Shown: piece by piece, positions 51,854 through 62,649 of the stretch
Layout: each line of letters begins with the position of its first letter
Position numbering within the stretch: position 1 is the stretch's first letter
Origin: Cordylochernes scorpioides
Taxonomy: Eukaryota; Arthropoda; Arachnida; Pseudoscorpiones; Chernetidae
Length of the DNA stretch: 64,000 bases
Reading direction: 5' to 3'
Assembly (NCBI GenBank): GCA_030710605.1
Contig: CP092868.1
Span: 31,251,363-31,315,362, forward strand
Translations under genes and position numbers: made by a program
The notes under the pieces: model-generated
Databases searched by the model: none
What the model was told of the DNA's origin: nothing
Seen by the model: the letters and a program-made list of their open reading frames with translations, nothing else

Positions 51854-52093
51854 ACATTGTTTTTTAATAAATAATACCTTTATTCCTTGATTCAATCTCA
51901 AACTTCAACAGGTTATGGGCCCAGCACGCTTCCGCTGCGCCTAAAAGGAATAACCGCCAACAAGCCTTTGCTCGAAGTTTAGGCGTCAACCATAACCCTA
52001 TTTTTAAAATAAAATATTGAAATAATTTCTCTAAACATTATTTTTTTATGAAATATCTGAAACTAACCTAAGTCAACTTATCTTAAACCAACC

Positions 52094-52430
52094 TTAAATA
52101 GAGATTAAACAGAGAACATATTTTTTGATAGCCGCGATGAGAGTATGCGCCCTACGGTCATGAGTTACTGAGTCCTCTGATACACCGGACTGCTCTGAAA
52201 TGGTCTTTATGTCGCTCTTGACCACCCACAGAGCAGTCATTATAATTTTGTGTAGTTTCAATCTGGATTGCTCAAACCAAGTTTCCTTTCGGATACTTGT
52301 TCGAACACTATGCACCCCAACTTTTTTAGAAGTACTAATGCATCTCCATACTACACCATCTGTGTTGTTATAGGCCTTCAGCTCCATTTGTCTGCCACAT
52401 TCTGGGCATGTCCTTTCACCTGCGGAGACA
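52094..52430 (-). pseudogene. Merlin transposase with internal deletion
   Basis: The frame runs from GERTCPECGRQMELKAY (zinc pair) through WVVKSDIKTISEQSGVSEDS (HTH) and then jumps directly to DRRAHTLIAAIKKYV. The deletion removes the first catalytic Asp region. It belongs to the diverged Merlin type, like 56838-57640, not to the array type. Confidence 0.8.
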
Positions 52431-52479
52431 CACACGTTGAGAATATAAACCGTTATAACTATTATTGAATATATAATAT

Positions 52480-52850
52480 ACATAAGTAGGTTGCGCTCTG
52501 GGTGGGTCCTCTTTCGGTCTGGCTAACTCTTCTGTCCTCCCTCCTCTTCCTTCTGTTCCTCTTCTTGCTCGCCTTCTCGCTGTTCCTACTCTGAACAGGC
52601 TGTTTAGGGGGAGATGGCAGAACAACCATTTCCGTGTCACCAGTAGGTATTTGGGCCGGGTCTCCCTCTTCTTCAGGGCAGTTACTCCCGGCCCGTGCCC
52701 TTGCAGGATCCTCTTTCTTCTCGTGGTGTGGCGTTTCTCGTCTTGGGAGGACTGGGGAAGCGTCATTGGGAGGACATACCTCAACCTCAGCTAGTTTCAG
52801 CGACTCTAAGAGAGCCGCCGCCACTCTTCTGTATGCCACTCTTCAAGGTT
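52480..52850 (-). pseudogene. Proline/glutamate-rich ORF1-like fragment C, copy 1
   Basis: The minus strand reads RVAAALLESLKLAEVEVCPP, then PVLPRRETPHHEKKEDPA, EEEGDPAQIPTGDTEMVVLP and KKRNRRKRREDRRV. A second copy is at 61262-61920, where an upstream coiled-coil part is also preserved. It lies directly upstream, on the same strand, of the Merlin fragment at 52094-52430. Confidence 0.5.
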
Positions 52851-52854
52851 GTCG

Positions 52855-52973
52855 AGCTAATGCGTAGGCATACAAATATATTTTATTTTTAATATTACAA
52901 ATGCTTATGTAAGCTAAAGCATACATATGTTATATTTTATAAATGCCATTAATAATAATAAACATTATAAAAA
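52855..52973. repeat. AT-rich Merlin-associated repeat
   Basis: GCGTAGGCATACAAATATAT, GCTTATGTAAGCTAAAGCAT and ATAAATGCCATTAATAATAA, as at 39395-39500. Confidence 0.5.
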
Positions 52974-53050
52974 GTGCCCAATGCGGGAATCGAACCCGGG
53001 TCGTAGCGGTCGAAAAGCAACGGCTTAGACCATCCTTCCACCAACCCCCA
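52974..53050 (-). mobile_element. SINE tRNA-like head only
   Basis: On the minus strand: GGTTGGTGGAAGGATGGTC, a stem-loop region and a perfect B box GGTTCGATTCC followed by CGCATTGGGCA. It lacks the SINE body. As a tRNA it would be imperfect, and it matches the SINE heads at 9398 and 8375 closely. Confidence 0.65.
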
Positions 53051-53479
53051 GTAAAACAAGTAAATAAAAAGAAGACCAAAAATAATTGATAATAGTTTAT
53101 TGAATAACAAATAAACAAAAAAATCTTTCAGGTGAAAAATTATAGGCATTGGTAAAAAAGTAAACAAGAGAAATAGCAATTGGGGTTTTGTTCCTGCGGC
53201 GAGTCATATTAGCACGCCTAGCGGTTAGGGGAGTGAGTCTTCCACAGCCTTTTCGAGGCATGACAGAAGACGTTGAAAAAAAAAAGGTAAAATAAGAATC
53301 AAGCAGAGGAAAACTATAAAACTGAATGCCAGGACAGGCATAAAAAGAAAATCACAAGCATGTGAGGAAACAATTGATGAAAAAAAAAAAGAATCCAAAA
53401 AAAATACTGCAAAAAAGAAACCAGACACAAAAAGCAACAATTGATTACACAAATACAGCATCAGCCTAATTATGAGAAG

Positions 53480-53815
53480 AAAAAAAATGACAGACACAAA
53501 AATGGAGCTAAATTCAAATGAAAAACTATAACAGATCAAGTAATCAAATCAGGCATTATGAAAGATACTGCAAAAAAGAAAATCAGACACAAAAATGGAG
53601 CTAAATTCAAATGAAAACTATAACAGAGCAAGTAATCAAAGCAGGCATTATGAAAGATACTGCAAAAAAGAAAATCAGACACAAAAATGGAGCTAAATTC
53701 AAATGAAAACTATAACAGATCAAGTAATCAAATCAGGCATTATGAAAGATATTGCAAAAAAGTAAATCAGACACAAAAATGGAGCTAAATTCAAATAAAA
53801 AACTATAACAAATTA
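53480..53815 (+). repeat. Minisatellite, ~92-bp period, four units
   Basis: ATGGAGCTAAATTCAAATGA recurs at 53502, 53595, 53687 and 53779 (periods 93, 92, 92), with AGTAATCAAA, GGCATTATGAAAGAT and GCAAAAAAGAAAATCAGACA between. A diverged fifth copy may lie at 54010-54080. Confidence 0.85.
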
Positions 53816-53990
53816 ACACAAGAAAATAAGACCTAATCCAAATAATTTAATAGTGTGTGATGTTTTGGCAACAGCAATGTCACCATCATCAGACAAAAGA
53901 ATAAATGAGATTTTATTCTTTTGGCTGATGCTGTTGCTGAAACGTCACACATTATTAAATTATTTGGATTAGGTCTTATTAATGACAAAA
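53815..53990 (+). mobile_element. Hairpin retroelement P, diverged copy 8
   Basis: Arms AATAAGACCTAATCCAAATA and TATTTGGATTAGGTCTTATT, with GTGTGTGATGTTTTGG and GCTGAAACGTCACACATTAT inside. The usual 3' tail is missing. Confidence 0.65.
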
Positions 53991-54429
53991 AAAAAAGATG
54001 CCAAAGAGAGATGAAAAGATGCCAAAAAAGATAACCAGATAAAAAAATTGTGCTAAACTCAAATGAAAAACTATAACAAACACTTACAAAATATAAGAAA
54101 AACTATAACAAAGTACTTACAAATTATAATCATAATCAAATGAATCAGAAATACGAAATATATATTATAAATTAGTAAAAGGTAATAAAACAAAAGAGCG
54201 CATTTCAAAACAAAGGAATTGATGATGATAAATGCAAAAAATCTACGATTGTAAAATAGATTAAATTAAAAAATAAAAATAACTGTTAACATTAGGAAAA
54301 TAAAAACAGACCTATCATACGAAGAAAAAAATAACGAAAATTTTGGTATATAGATCGTTATGTGTAGTTCAGAATCTTCGGAGGAGATAGCTTAGGACTT
54401 TACAATGGAAAACTCTGTTACGGTATTAT

Positions 54430-54483
54430 CTATATAATATATAGATATAGATATAGAAGATAGATAGATAGATAGATAGATAG
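54430..54483 (+). repeat. (GATA)n microsatellite
   Basis: GATATA units followed by about six GATA units. Confidence 0.85.
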
Positions 54484-54627
54484 AAGAATTTTAATATTAC
54501 AAATGCGTAAGCTTAAGCATACAAAAATATTTTTTTATATTAAATAATACAAATCTATGCATACAATTATGTTATATTTTATAAATACCATTAATAATAA
54601 GAAACATTAAAAAATAACAGATACATA

Positions 54628-55072
54628 TTGATGAGGCTGAAGTGGGGATGTAAATCTCAGTTTATTTTATGGTGGTAGGGCGTTGTCCTGGTGGGCTATG
54701 GTCACCAGGGCCCGTTCCAAGGCTGGGTTCGGGGTCTGGTCTCGGAGGGTCGTTCTCCGGTTCTCGTCGGTGCAGTCGTAGGCGTTGTTGTTTCTGATAC
54801 CAGACATCTTGCGGTCGCGGGTCAAGGAAGGAGAGATAAAAAATAAAAAAATATATATAAAAAAATGTGACGAAGCTCCTAGTGATAACTCTCACGTTGT
54901 ATCTTTTTAGCCTTCCGCGAAAAAGGTGGTCAGTGGTCAAATACAGCTTGTACCTGTTATCTCTGTGGTGCCGTTTCACTGATAAATAATAAATAAACAA
55001 AATTTAAAATAATTTTGTAACGGTCACGTGTATTTCCGGTCGGTTGCTTGTTGACACACAACAATATATATA
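54628..55072 (-). mobile_element. Gypsy family A LTR and gag start, third copy
   Basis: LTR from about 55072 (GTTGACACACAACA) through the leader to the first codons of gag (GAGCCGGTG-like region; PENDPPRPDPEPSLGTG), ending near 54628 (GAGGCTGAAGTGGGGATG). Both sides carry AACAGATA within Merlin-associated AT-rich sequence, so it interrupts that repeat. Confidence 0.7.
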
Positions 55073-55129
55073 TAACAGATAAATTTAAAAATATATATAT
55101 ATTATCCAGTGGGCAGTATTTTCGTTTAT

Positions 55130-55344
55130 TCTTTTCAACTGAAAAAAAAAAAGGTTTTTCGAAGAGTTAATATAGACAAAATAACTACTCACCTAACTAG
55201 CCAGGGTACATCTTTATTATATCCTTGAAAAATTATTTAATCAGGAGTTGTTGGCTGTTTCTATTCTCTCTTGGATTCACATAATTCAACCTTCGCCACA
55301 ATACTCTGAAAGATAAAATTCAGGTGAATCTTTAACTTGATTTT
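55130..55344 (-). pseudogene. Merlin 3' end fragment
   Basis: It matches the left flank of the array: TTCGAAGAGTTAATATAGAC, CTAACTAGCCAGGGTA and the C-terminal coding (NSQQLLI, with changes). It ends near 55344, where an unrelated coiled-coil ORF is joined. Confidence 0.7.
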
Positions 55345-55593
55345 GTCCAGTTCCTTAAAGGACGCGAGGGTGCCAGAGAGGTTCTCTACCTCGGCAATGA
55401 GGGCCTTGATCTGCTCAGACTGTAAGTTGATGAATTCCATTAGGCTTTGGAGCAGGTAAAATCGGGAGGTAGTGTGAGGATTCTGTATTTTCTGCTCGAA
55501 GTTCTGCTTCACCTCTTCGTTCTCCATCTCCAGTTGGGCGAGGGTTACGATGGGCTTCTCGGCATTCTTCTTCTTCTTCCTAGAGGGAGCCAT
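55345..55593 (-). CDS. Coiled-coil ORF joined to Merlin (second chimera)
   Basis: The ATG at 55593 opens MAPSRKKKKNAEKPIVTLAQ, followed by LEMENEEVKQNFEQKI and a leucine-rich helix with IKALIAEVENLSGTLASFKE. At about residue 85 it runs into Merlin C-terminal sequence out of frame and ends at 55261. It is related to 38556-39083. Confidence 0.6.
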
Positions 55594-55667
55594 GACTGGT
55601 GCGTCAATCGTTGTAAGAAAAATATATATATATATATATTCTGAATATAGAGCAATCCATAATACAT

Positions 55668-56690
55668 TTATATTTTTAAAATAAGGCCTATTTTGGATTT
55701 AAATACAATTATTTATTAATCCGATATTTCGATGGATCAATCTTCCATCTTTTACAAGGTGTTTTGCAGTGAAGCACGCAGCAGGTCGCGCGCCCCAGGT
55801 GAGCCACTAGACGTCTTCCAAGCTTATTGGGCGATAAACCATCTAATATATACATTCTAGACAGAGTAAATATAATCAAAAGAAAAAAGTGATATATGTA
55901 AATAACTATTGAAAATTAAGAGATATTGAATTAATTAAACAAATAAAATATCATAAAAATTGAAATAACTGTAAAATAAATATACAAATAAAAGTAATAA
56001 ATATCCGATTAAAATTGAAATAAAATAACCATGTAAATAGCATAATCATCTAAGAGGTTCTAAACTGAGTATATACATCTGGCAAGTCAATCTTTCTATT
56101 GATACTATTTTTATTTTCTAATGAGCTCCAGCTTTCTAAAAATAAACGGCAATGTTTTTCTTTGATGTTTTGATGTATTATAGATGTGTGATCAAAGTCT
56201 GGAGTGTGACTATTGTTGAATGCATGATCTACCAGTAGGGATGTCGGGTTATGGTGCTTTAGTGCGGATTTGTGTTGGTTAATTCTTTCAGATAAAGGTT
56301 TGCTGGTTTCTCCTATGTATATTGCCTGGCAGGATTTGCATGGTATTTTATAAACCACATTCGCTCTATCTTCTGGCTTGTAGATTTGTTTTGTATCAGG
56401 GTGATGGAAGATGCTTCTTAAATTCTGGTTGGGTTGATATCTGGTTGTAATATTGAGTTTTTTTAAACTTCTGGCTATTCTTTCACAGCCATAGCTGTAA
56501 GGTAGGGAGCAAAACATGTTCGGGGTTGAGATCTGTCTATTGTTCGTGGATGGCTCACCTGGGGCGCACGACCTGCTGCGTGCTTCACTGCAAAACACCT
56601 CGTAAAAGATGGAAGATTGATCCATCGAAATATCGGATTAATAAATAATCGTATTTAAATCCAAAATAGGCCTTATTTTAAAAATATATA
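55668..56690 (-). mobile_element. Penelope-like element with inverted terminal arms
   Basis: The arms at 55668-55808 and 56548-56690 are complementary over about 140 bp with only a few mismatches. Both hold AGATGGAAGATTGATCCATC, then GAAATATCGG, a hammerhead-like box order. Between them is a GIY-YIG endonuclease ORF (56050-56625) and AT-rich sequence. The RT domain is missing. Inverted arms are a known arrangement of Penelope terminal repeats. Confidence 0.75.
56050..56625 (-). CDS. Penelope GIY-YIG endonuclease domain (partial)
   Basis: In a full Penelope element this domain nicks target DNA for reverse transcription. The 191-codon frame starts within the terminal arm (MDQSSIFYEVFCSEARSR) and has a linker (ARSLKKLNITTRY). 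Next comes the domain: VVYKIPCKSCQAIYIGETSK, with the GIY-like YKI, a CX2C knuckle and YIG, then RINQHKSALKHH with the catalytic Arg, and a NSHTPDF block. A C-terminal LENKNSINRKIDLPDVY follows. No stop interrupts it. The RT is absent, so it cannot be autonomous. Confidence 0.85.
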   Translation of the reverse strand: MDQSSIFYEVFCSEARSRSCAPGEPSTNNRQISTPNMFCSLPYSYGCERIARSLKKLNITTRYQPNQNLRSIFHHPDTKQIYKPEDRANVVYKIPCKSCQAIYIGETSKPLSERINQHKSALKHHNPTSLLVDHAFNNSHTPDFDHTSIIHQNIKEKHCRLFLESWSSLENKNSINRKIDLPDVYTQFRTS

Positions 56691-56837
56691 TATATATTAA
56701 TTTTTTTAATTTCTAAATAGATAAATGAATATAATTTTATAATATGGCCATTATATCAGACATAAGTTTACATGTGATATATATTATAATAAGTCAAAAG
56801 GCAACTGCACAGAGTACCATCAGTGATAATAATGTGC

Positions 56838-57640
56838 TCACTGATAATTTACTATATAGGCATGCCAGCTGCAGTTACAGTATTTTCTTTTGGCGACATA
56901 ATACTCGGACAGATAAAATTCGAGTGAATTTTTCACTTTTCTTTTGCCCGAGTATAATTTTTTGGCTGCCGACCAGGTGTCCTCGATGTTATTTGTATGC
57001 ACTCCTGTTGCTGGATCCTTAAAGTGTAATTTATGGTTCACAACAAGATGGTCAAAACTTTCTTGATCTAGCCTGTAGTACGAGCGGAACCGATCGAAAA
57101 CAATGGTGGTGCCAGGCAGAACATACTTTTTAATGACCTTGATGAGTGTTTTGGTCCTACGGTCAGCGACAACCTCAAAGAAAAATCTTTGATTTCAATA
57201 TCTACTCAGCCAAAAACTCAATGGCCAGTAGCAGTTTTGGCACAATGATGCTTTGTTTTTTTATGCCCAAACAGGCTCTCATCGATCTGTACCTGTTTTC
57301 CAACACCACCAATTTTTGGAGGGTCGCCATTATAAAGAAGGTAGCAAACCTCCCTACAAAAATCACCCAGTGAGTGACTGAGTCTTCTGAGACACCTGAC
57401 TGTTCTGAAATAGTCTTTATATCGCACTTGACCACCCACAGAGAAGTTATTATTAAGAACTTTTGGAGTGTCAATCTCGATTGCTCGAACTAAGTTCCCT
57501 TTCGGAAACTTTGTCTAACACAATTAACCCCAATTTTCTTAGAAGTGCTTCTGCACCTCAATATTACACCATCTGTGTTCTTATAGGGCTTCAGCTCCAT
57601 TTGTTTCCCACATTCTGGGCATGTCCTTTCACCTGTAAAG
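56838..57640 (-). pseudogene. Diverged full-length Merlin transposase pseudogene
   Basis: All domains are present in order on the minus strand: ERTCPECGKQMELKPY, WVVKCDIKTISEQSG, VQIDESLFGHKK, IVFDRFRSYYR (second Asp in a changed context, DR for DG) and HTNNIEDTW. Stops (for example in GT-stop-FEQS), frameshifts and small deletions break it. It is the best reference copy in the window for the non-array Merlin type. Confidence 0.85.
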
Positions 57641-57659
57641 ACACTGGTTGAGGATGTAA

Positions 57660-58043
57660 ACCTTTTTCAATATTGCCACGTGGAAAATTAGGGAAGACAA
57701 AAACTTCAGGAGGAAACAAAATTTATTTCAGGGAAGAACAAACTATGAAAGGTAAACAAAAGATAAGCTGCAATAACTTTAGTGAAATGAAGAAATAAAA
57801 CTTTCATTGTTATATATTTTTATTATTATCTATATATATATTTATTTATATATATTTGAATATTTAATCAAAAGAAATAAACACAAACATATTAAATTAA
57901 ATGAATGCAATAAAGAAGAAAATAATGCGAATTATATGCATTCAAAACAACAACAATGATGATGACCACTTAAGAATTACAGAAGCAATAAAATGTTCAC
58001 AGAATATTTCACGCTGATATATTACACCATCTTCCCGCTACAT
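57660..58043. other. AT-rich spacer, nothing recognised
   Basis: It includes a TATATATATTTATTTATATA run near 57830-57850. Confidence 0.4.
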
Positions 58044-60254
58044 TCAAATATATCTTGAAGGAGGTCTCCGATTTCTTGGTGGGTTTCTTCTTGGGATGGG
58101 TCCTTCATTACTGGCTTCGGGATCCGGTGAACGAGACGACTCCCCTGAAATGCCTCCATCATTCTGGTCCACGAGTCCAGAGTCCCGCTGCTGTCTGGCT
58201 GTTTCTATAGGCGGCGATTCACTTCTGCCTCTGTTGGGCATATCAGCCTCAGGAGCGATGATATCAGTTTCCTCTCTTTGGCGTCCATATTGTCGATCTT
58301 CATCTCCACCATTCTCCCACCTCTTCCTTATTTGATCTCGATGATAACTTTTGACCTGTCCGTGTATTAAAACTGTATAGACTCGGGATCCTTTTCTCCC
58401 CACTATTCTGCCTGGAATCCATCGATCCCCGCCTCTAAAATTTCGACACCAAACCATGTCATCTATTCCAAACTCATCTTGTTGAAATCCGTGGTCGTAT
58501 TTCATTTGCCTGCCTGCTGCTCTTTTACTATTGATTCCAGATTTGGATGTATAATTGATAGTCGGGTTCGAAGGGAACGCCCAATAAAGAGTTCTGACGG
58601 AGCCTTCTTGGTTGTTTCATGAGGGGTGCTACGATATGCCAGCAAAATTTTTGATAGCGTGTCCTGAATGGTATCCCCAGGTTTTCTTTTATTTTTGTCT
58701 AATGCCATTTTTATCATCTTGACAGCTCTCTCTGCCAGGCCATTGCTCTGAGGATGGTACGCAGGAATCAGTGTTTGTTTTATTCCATTATTTTTCAAAA
58801 AAATTTTCATATCACTACCCGTAAACTGAGGGCCATTATCTGATACTATTTCTTCTGGCAAACCATAAGATTAAAAAAGTCGTCTTAATTGCTCAATTGT
58901 TTTTGCTGAGGTTATCTCTCTCATTGGGAATGCCTCGACCCACTTAGAATGACTATCCACGACAATTAGCAAATTGATGTTATCTTTGTTTGCATAATCA
59001 ATATGGATCCGCTGCCAAGGTCTAACTGCCCAAATCCAAGGTTGCCACTTCACTCTATTTGGGCCATCCTGAACCTGTTGGCAGTTTCCACACCTGTTTA
59101 CCAGGAACTCAATTTCATTGTCTAGATTCGGCCACCAGAAATGAGACCTTGCCACAGACTTCATTTTGCTCATCCCTGAATGGGTCTCGTGTTGGCAACT
59201 CAACAAGTTCGGTCTGAGAGAGGAAGGAATAATGACCCGCATCTCCCACAATAGACACTCTCCGTCCACAGTCAGCTCCAGTTTTCTCTGAAAGTAAGGT
59301 CTGAGGTGGTCTGGCACCCTCTCAGGCCAGCCATGCTGGGTATAGCACTTCACTATTGATAGCACTTCATCCTTTTGAGTTTCAATTCTAATTTCTTCAG
59401 CCGTGATTGGCAAATCCTCCATGTAGGACAGTGCATAAATGTTATCCAGTCTCGAAGTTTCCTCACTCTCAACTGGAAGACGTGACAGAAGATCTGCATT
59501 TCCATGATCTTGAGTTTTTTTAAACTTGATATCGTAGGTATAAGCCGACAGAATTATCGCCCATCTCTGTAATCTCGAAGTTGATAAAGTAGGAATTCCC
59601 GATTTTGGGCCTAAAATAGACACTAGCGGCTTATGATCCGTTATCAGGGTAAAGCGTCTCCCATAAATAAACTGATGGAATTTGGTCACTCCATAAATTA
59701 TTGCGAGAGCTTCCCTCTCAATCTGAGAATAGTTGCGCTCAGCTCCTGATAGGGTCCGAGAGGCAAACATGATCGGTCTTTCCTGGCCTCCGATGACATG
59801 AGACAGAACCGCGCCAATTCCAATCTGGGATGCATCCGTGGCCAAAAACAAAGGCAATGTGGTGTCGTACGGAACTAAGACCCTCTCAGAGGTAATGCTA
59901 CTCTTGCACTTTTCAATAGCCTCTTCACACTCCTTGGTCCAGCTCCAGCAATTCTTTTTATGAAGCAGCTCGTGAAGAGGCCTCAATAGATCCGGTAGAT
60001 TTGGAATAAATTTTCCATAATAATTCACCAATCCAAGAAATTACCTCAACTCAGAGATGTTTGTCGGACTCTTGGCCTTCTGTAAAGCTTGCACCTTGTG
60101 ATCCAAAGGTCGGATGCCATCTTCCTTGATAAGATGGCCCAAATACTCTATTTCTCTTTGCACAAATTTACATTTATCCTTCTTCAGTTTAATGTATTTT
60201 TCCAAACGCAGAAACACAGTTTTCAATACAGCCAAGTGTTTCTCCACTGAAACT
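58044..60254 (-). pseudogene. Gypsy family B, copy 2: RT end, RNase H, integrase
   Basis: Nearly identical to 46976-49190 over more than 2 kb, with the same RNase H and integrase blocks. Private lesions: a stop near 58870, a lost base near 58512, and a 3-bp loss near 60194. It keeps the longer frame over the former T-run lesion of copy 1. It is cut at about 60254 inside RT, after the YIDD position, where IRF-like sequence begins. Confidence 0.85.
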
Positions 60255-61262
60255 CCAAGATTTAGGTGTTTTTCTAAGAAATCCTTGTATAACAATGGTT
60301 AAGTTTAGTGTTTCTTGACGCAAGCATCCCTCGTGGTGATATCGCATCTAATTTGATGATAAATAAATAAATTACATAGGCCATTTTAACTTTACGTTTT
60401 AACATACATATTTTCTTTTAGTCCTCTTAAAACAAAAGTATGTATCCACCCATTTTATTTTGAATATGTTGTTACTTATTCACTTTAAATTTTCTTGGAA
60501 AGTCCCGTTATTTAGGTGTTTCTTTAGAAAATCATTGTATAACAATGGTTTCAGGCCTATTCTGGGAGGAGTATGGTTTATGCCTTCAATTATTTTCACA
60601 TCAGATGTGCCCTCTTGGCTGTGTGAGAGTGCATTTGAAGATGAGGAGAATAATTTCGAAACTAGCTGATCCGATGGTTCTCTCTATAGAACATTTGGTG
60701 AATGGGAAAGGGGTTTGTATGGTCATGGTCTTCTTTAGTTCAGGTACTTTTCCTTTTATCTAACCATTTAACTTGAAATACGTTTTCATCAACCCACTTC
60801 AATTTGTCACCATATGTCCCAAGATTTAGGTGTTTTTCTAAGAAATCCTTGTATAACAATGGTTAAGTTTAGTGTTTCTTGACGCAAGCATCCCTCGTGG
60901 TGATATCGCGTCTAATTTGATGATAAATAAATAAATTACATAGGGGCCATTTTAACTTTACGTTTTAACATACATATTTTCTTTTAGTCCTCTTAAAACA
61001 AAAGTATGTATCCACCCATTTTATTTTGAATATATTGTTACTTATCCACTTTAAATTTTCTTGGAAAGTCCCGTTATTTAGGTGTTTCTTTAGAAAATCA
61101 TTGTATAACAATGGTTTCGGGCCTATTCTGGGAGGAGTATGGTTTATGCCTTCAATTATTTTCACATCAGATGTGCCCTCTTGGCTGTGTGAGAGTGCAT
61201 TTGAAGATGAGGAGAAGAATTTCGAAACTAGCTGATCCGATGGTTCTCTCTATAGAACATTT
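60255..61262 (-). repeat. 564-bp direct repeat with IRF-like coding pieces
   Basis: CCAAGATTTAGGTGTTTTTC at 60255 recurs at 60819, and everything up to about 60697 recurs up to about 61262, nearly unchanged. On the minus strand each unit holds two related frames: type A, LLYKDFLEKHLNLGTYGDKL then KWVDENVFQVKW (about 60865-60745), and type B, LLYNDFLKKHLNNGTFQENL then KWISNNIFKIKW (about 61125-61035 and 60560-60470). The pattern L-x2-FL-x3-L-x-x-G ... LKW ... FxxKW resembles the first part of the IRF tryptophan-rich DNA-binding domain. The remainder of such a domain is missing. Confidence 0.55.
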
Positions 61263-61920
61263 GCTCGCCTTCTCGCTGTTCCTACTCTGAACAGGCTGTT
61301 TAGGGGGAGATGGCAGAACAACCATTTCCGTGTCACCAGTCGGTATTTGGGCCAGGTCTCCCTCTTCTTCAGGGCAGTTACTCCCGGCCCGTGCCCATGC
61401 AGGATCCTCTGTCTTCTCGTGGTGTGGCGTTTCTCGTCTTGGGAGGACTGGGGAAGCGTCATTGGGAGGACATACCTCAACCTCAGCTAGTTTCAGCGAC
61501 TCTAAGAGAGCCGCCGCCACTCTTCTCTGTATGCCACTCTTCAAGGTAGGGGGGTCGGACTGAGTTTCTTTCCCTCTAGGTTCCTCTTTTCCATCCGAAG
61601 GAGCTCAAGCTCTAAAAGAGCAGCCCTATGTTTCTTGAGGAGCTTATCCAAAGCATTGCTCGAGGATGTTCGGATGAACATTTCCATTCTTCCTCCCTCG
61701 ATGTATAGTGTCTAGGGAGTCCTGGAAAGCCTCAGTAAGCTCCTTCAGCTCCGAGCTCTTCTTCTGCGGGGTCAATGCCTGATTTAGAAATTCGTTCATT
61801 TCATTCAGTTCGTTGAGGTATCCAGCTTGGGTGGCATCCATCGCTACCCCCGACTCCTTGACTAATGGGTCGATTCTAGGGCCTCCAATCCCGGTACATA
61901 TTTTCAATCCCGGGATTGAA
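61262..61920 (-). pseudogene. Coiled-coil/proline-rich ORF1-like fragment C, copy 2
   Basis: The upstream part (61907-61644) reads LNELNEMNEFLNQALTPQKK, SSELKELTEAFQDSLDTI; after a frameshift the second part matches 52480-52850 (RRVAAALLESLKLAEVEVCP). It is most like an ORF1/gag of a retroelement. The repeat at 60255-61262 abuts it at 61262. Confidence 0.5.
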
Positions 61921-62170
61921 AAACATTTTAGTCTTTCTACGCCAAGAGGTATATTGTTTTGTTCGTTATATTTTTAATTTTTTCTTTTATATAGTGCCAA
62001 AGACGTGGCACTTACTTCGATGAAAACAACCTGAAAGCCATATATTTTGCGCTTGCTTATGAACTAAATCATTGCTTTTGGGTTACAGTTTGAAATTATC
62101 TGTCAATTACTGTACACACATCTGGAAAAAAATACTGTTCTTGGAACTCTTAGACCACATCTCTTAATGC

Positions 62171-62398
62171 AGTGTTGGGCAGTAATCCATTCAAAGTAAT
62201 ACATTACCTTGTAATTACGATTACTTTGCAAAAAAAATAATTGCATTAGAATGTAAACATAATTACTCATAATTCTATATATAATGATAGCAATTGTGAT
62301 TAAAATCACTTGTAATTGTAATTATAGCAAATGTAATCATGATTATTTGCAATTGTTATTATAGAAAATGTAATCATTATTGCATTTTGCCCAACTAT
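62171..62398. mobile_element. hAT-type terminal region
   Basis: CAGTGTTGGGCA at 62171 and TGCCCAACTATG near 62398 bound AT-rich sequence with repeated TGTAATCAT/GTAATTG blocks. Confidence 0.65.
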
Positions 62399-62454
62399 GT
62401 ATTAATGTTTAGAAAGACAGCACCATTTTAAAAACCATGAATTACTTTATTTTA

Positions 62455-62605
62455 AGGATAAAAATTCAATTTTGAGAAAGATTTGAGCGTAGGAAAGATA
62501 ATTTGTCAAGAGTGTCATCGTGCAAACTAGAATGTATCTTATTGCATAGGTATCCAGAGGAGAAGAAGACTCTTTCCGATTCCACAGACGTTGGAGGATG
62601 TATAT
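62455..62605 (-). pseudogene. hAT transposase C-terminal fragment, second family
   Basis: The minus strand reads HPPTSVESERVFFSSGYLCN, then KIHSSLHDDTLDKLSFLRSN and a stop. SVESERVFS...G is the hAT dimerisation motif in a form different from 23061-23213. It adjoins the hAT terminal region above. Confidence 0.75.
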
Positions 62606-62649
62606 TGGAGGATACATATGTACATACGTGGTAAGGACAAAATACTCAG

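Noticed and set aside
53225-53539. Phe/Leu-rich minus-strand ORF, possible membrane protein
   Set aside because: It comes from A/T-rich, partly repetitive sequence that reads as hydrophobic codons; no start context or homologue-like motif.
56748-57022. Plus-strand ORF over the Merlin copy
   Set aside because: It is antisense to recognised transposase blocks.
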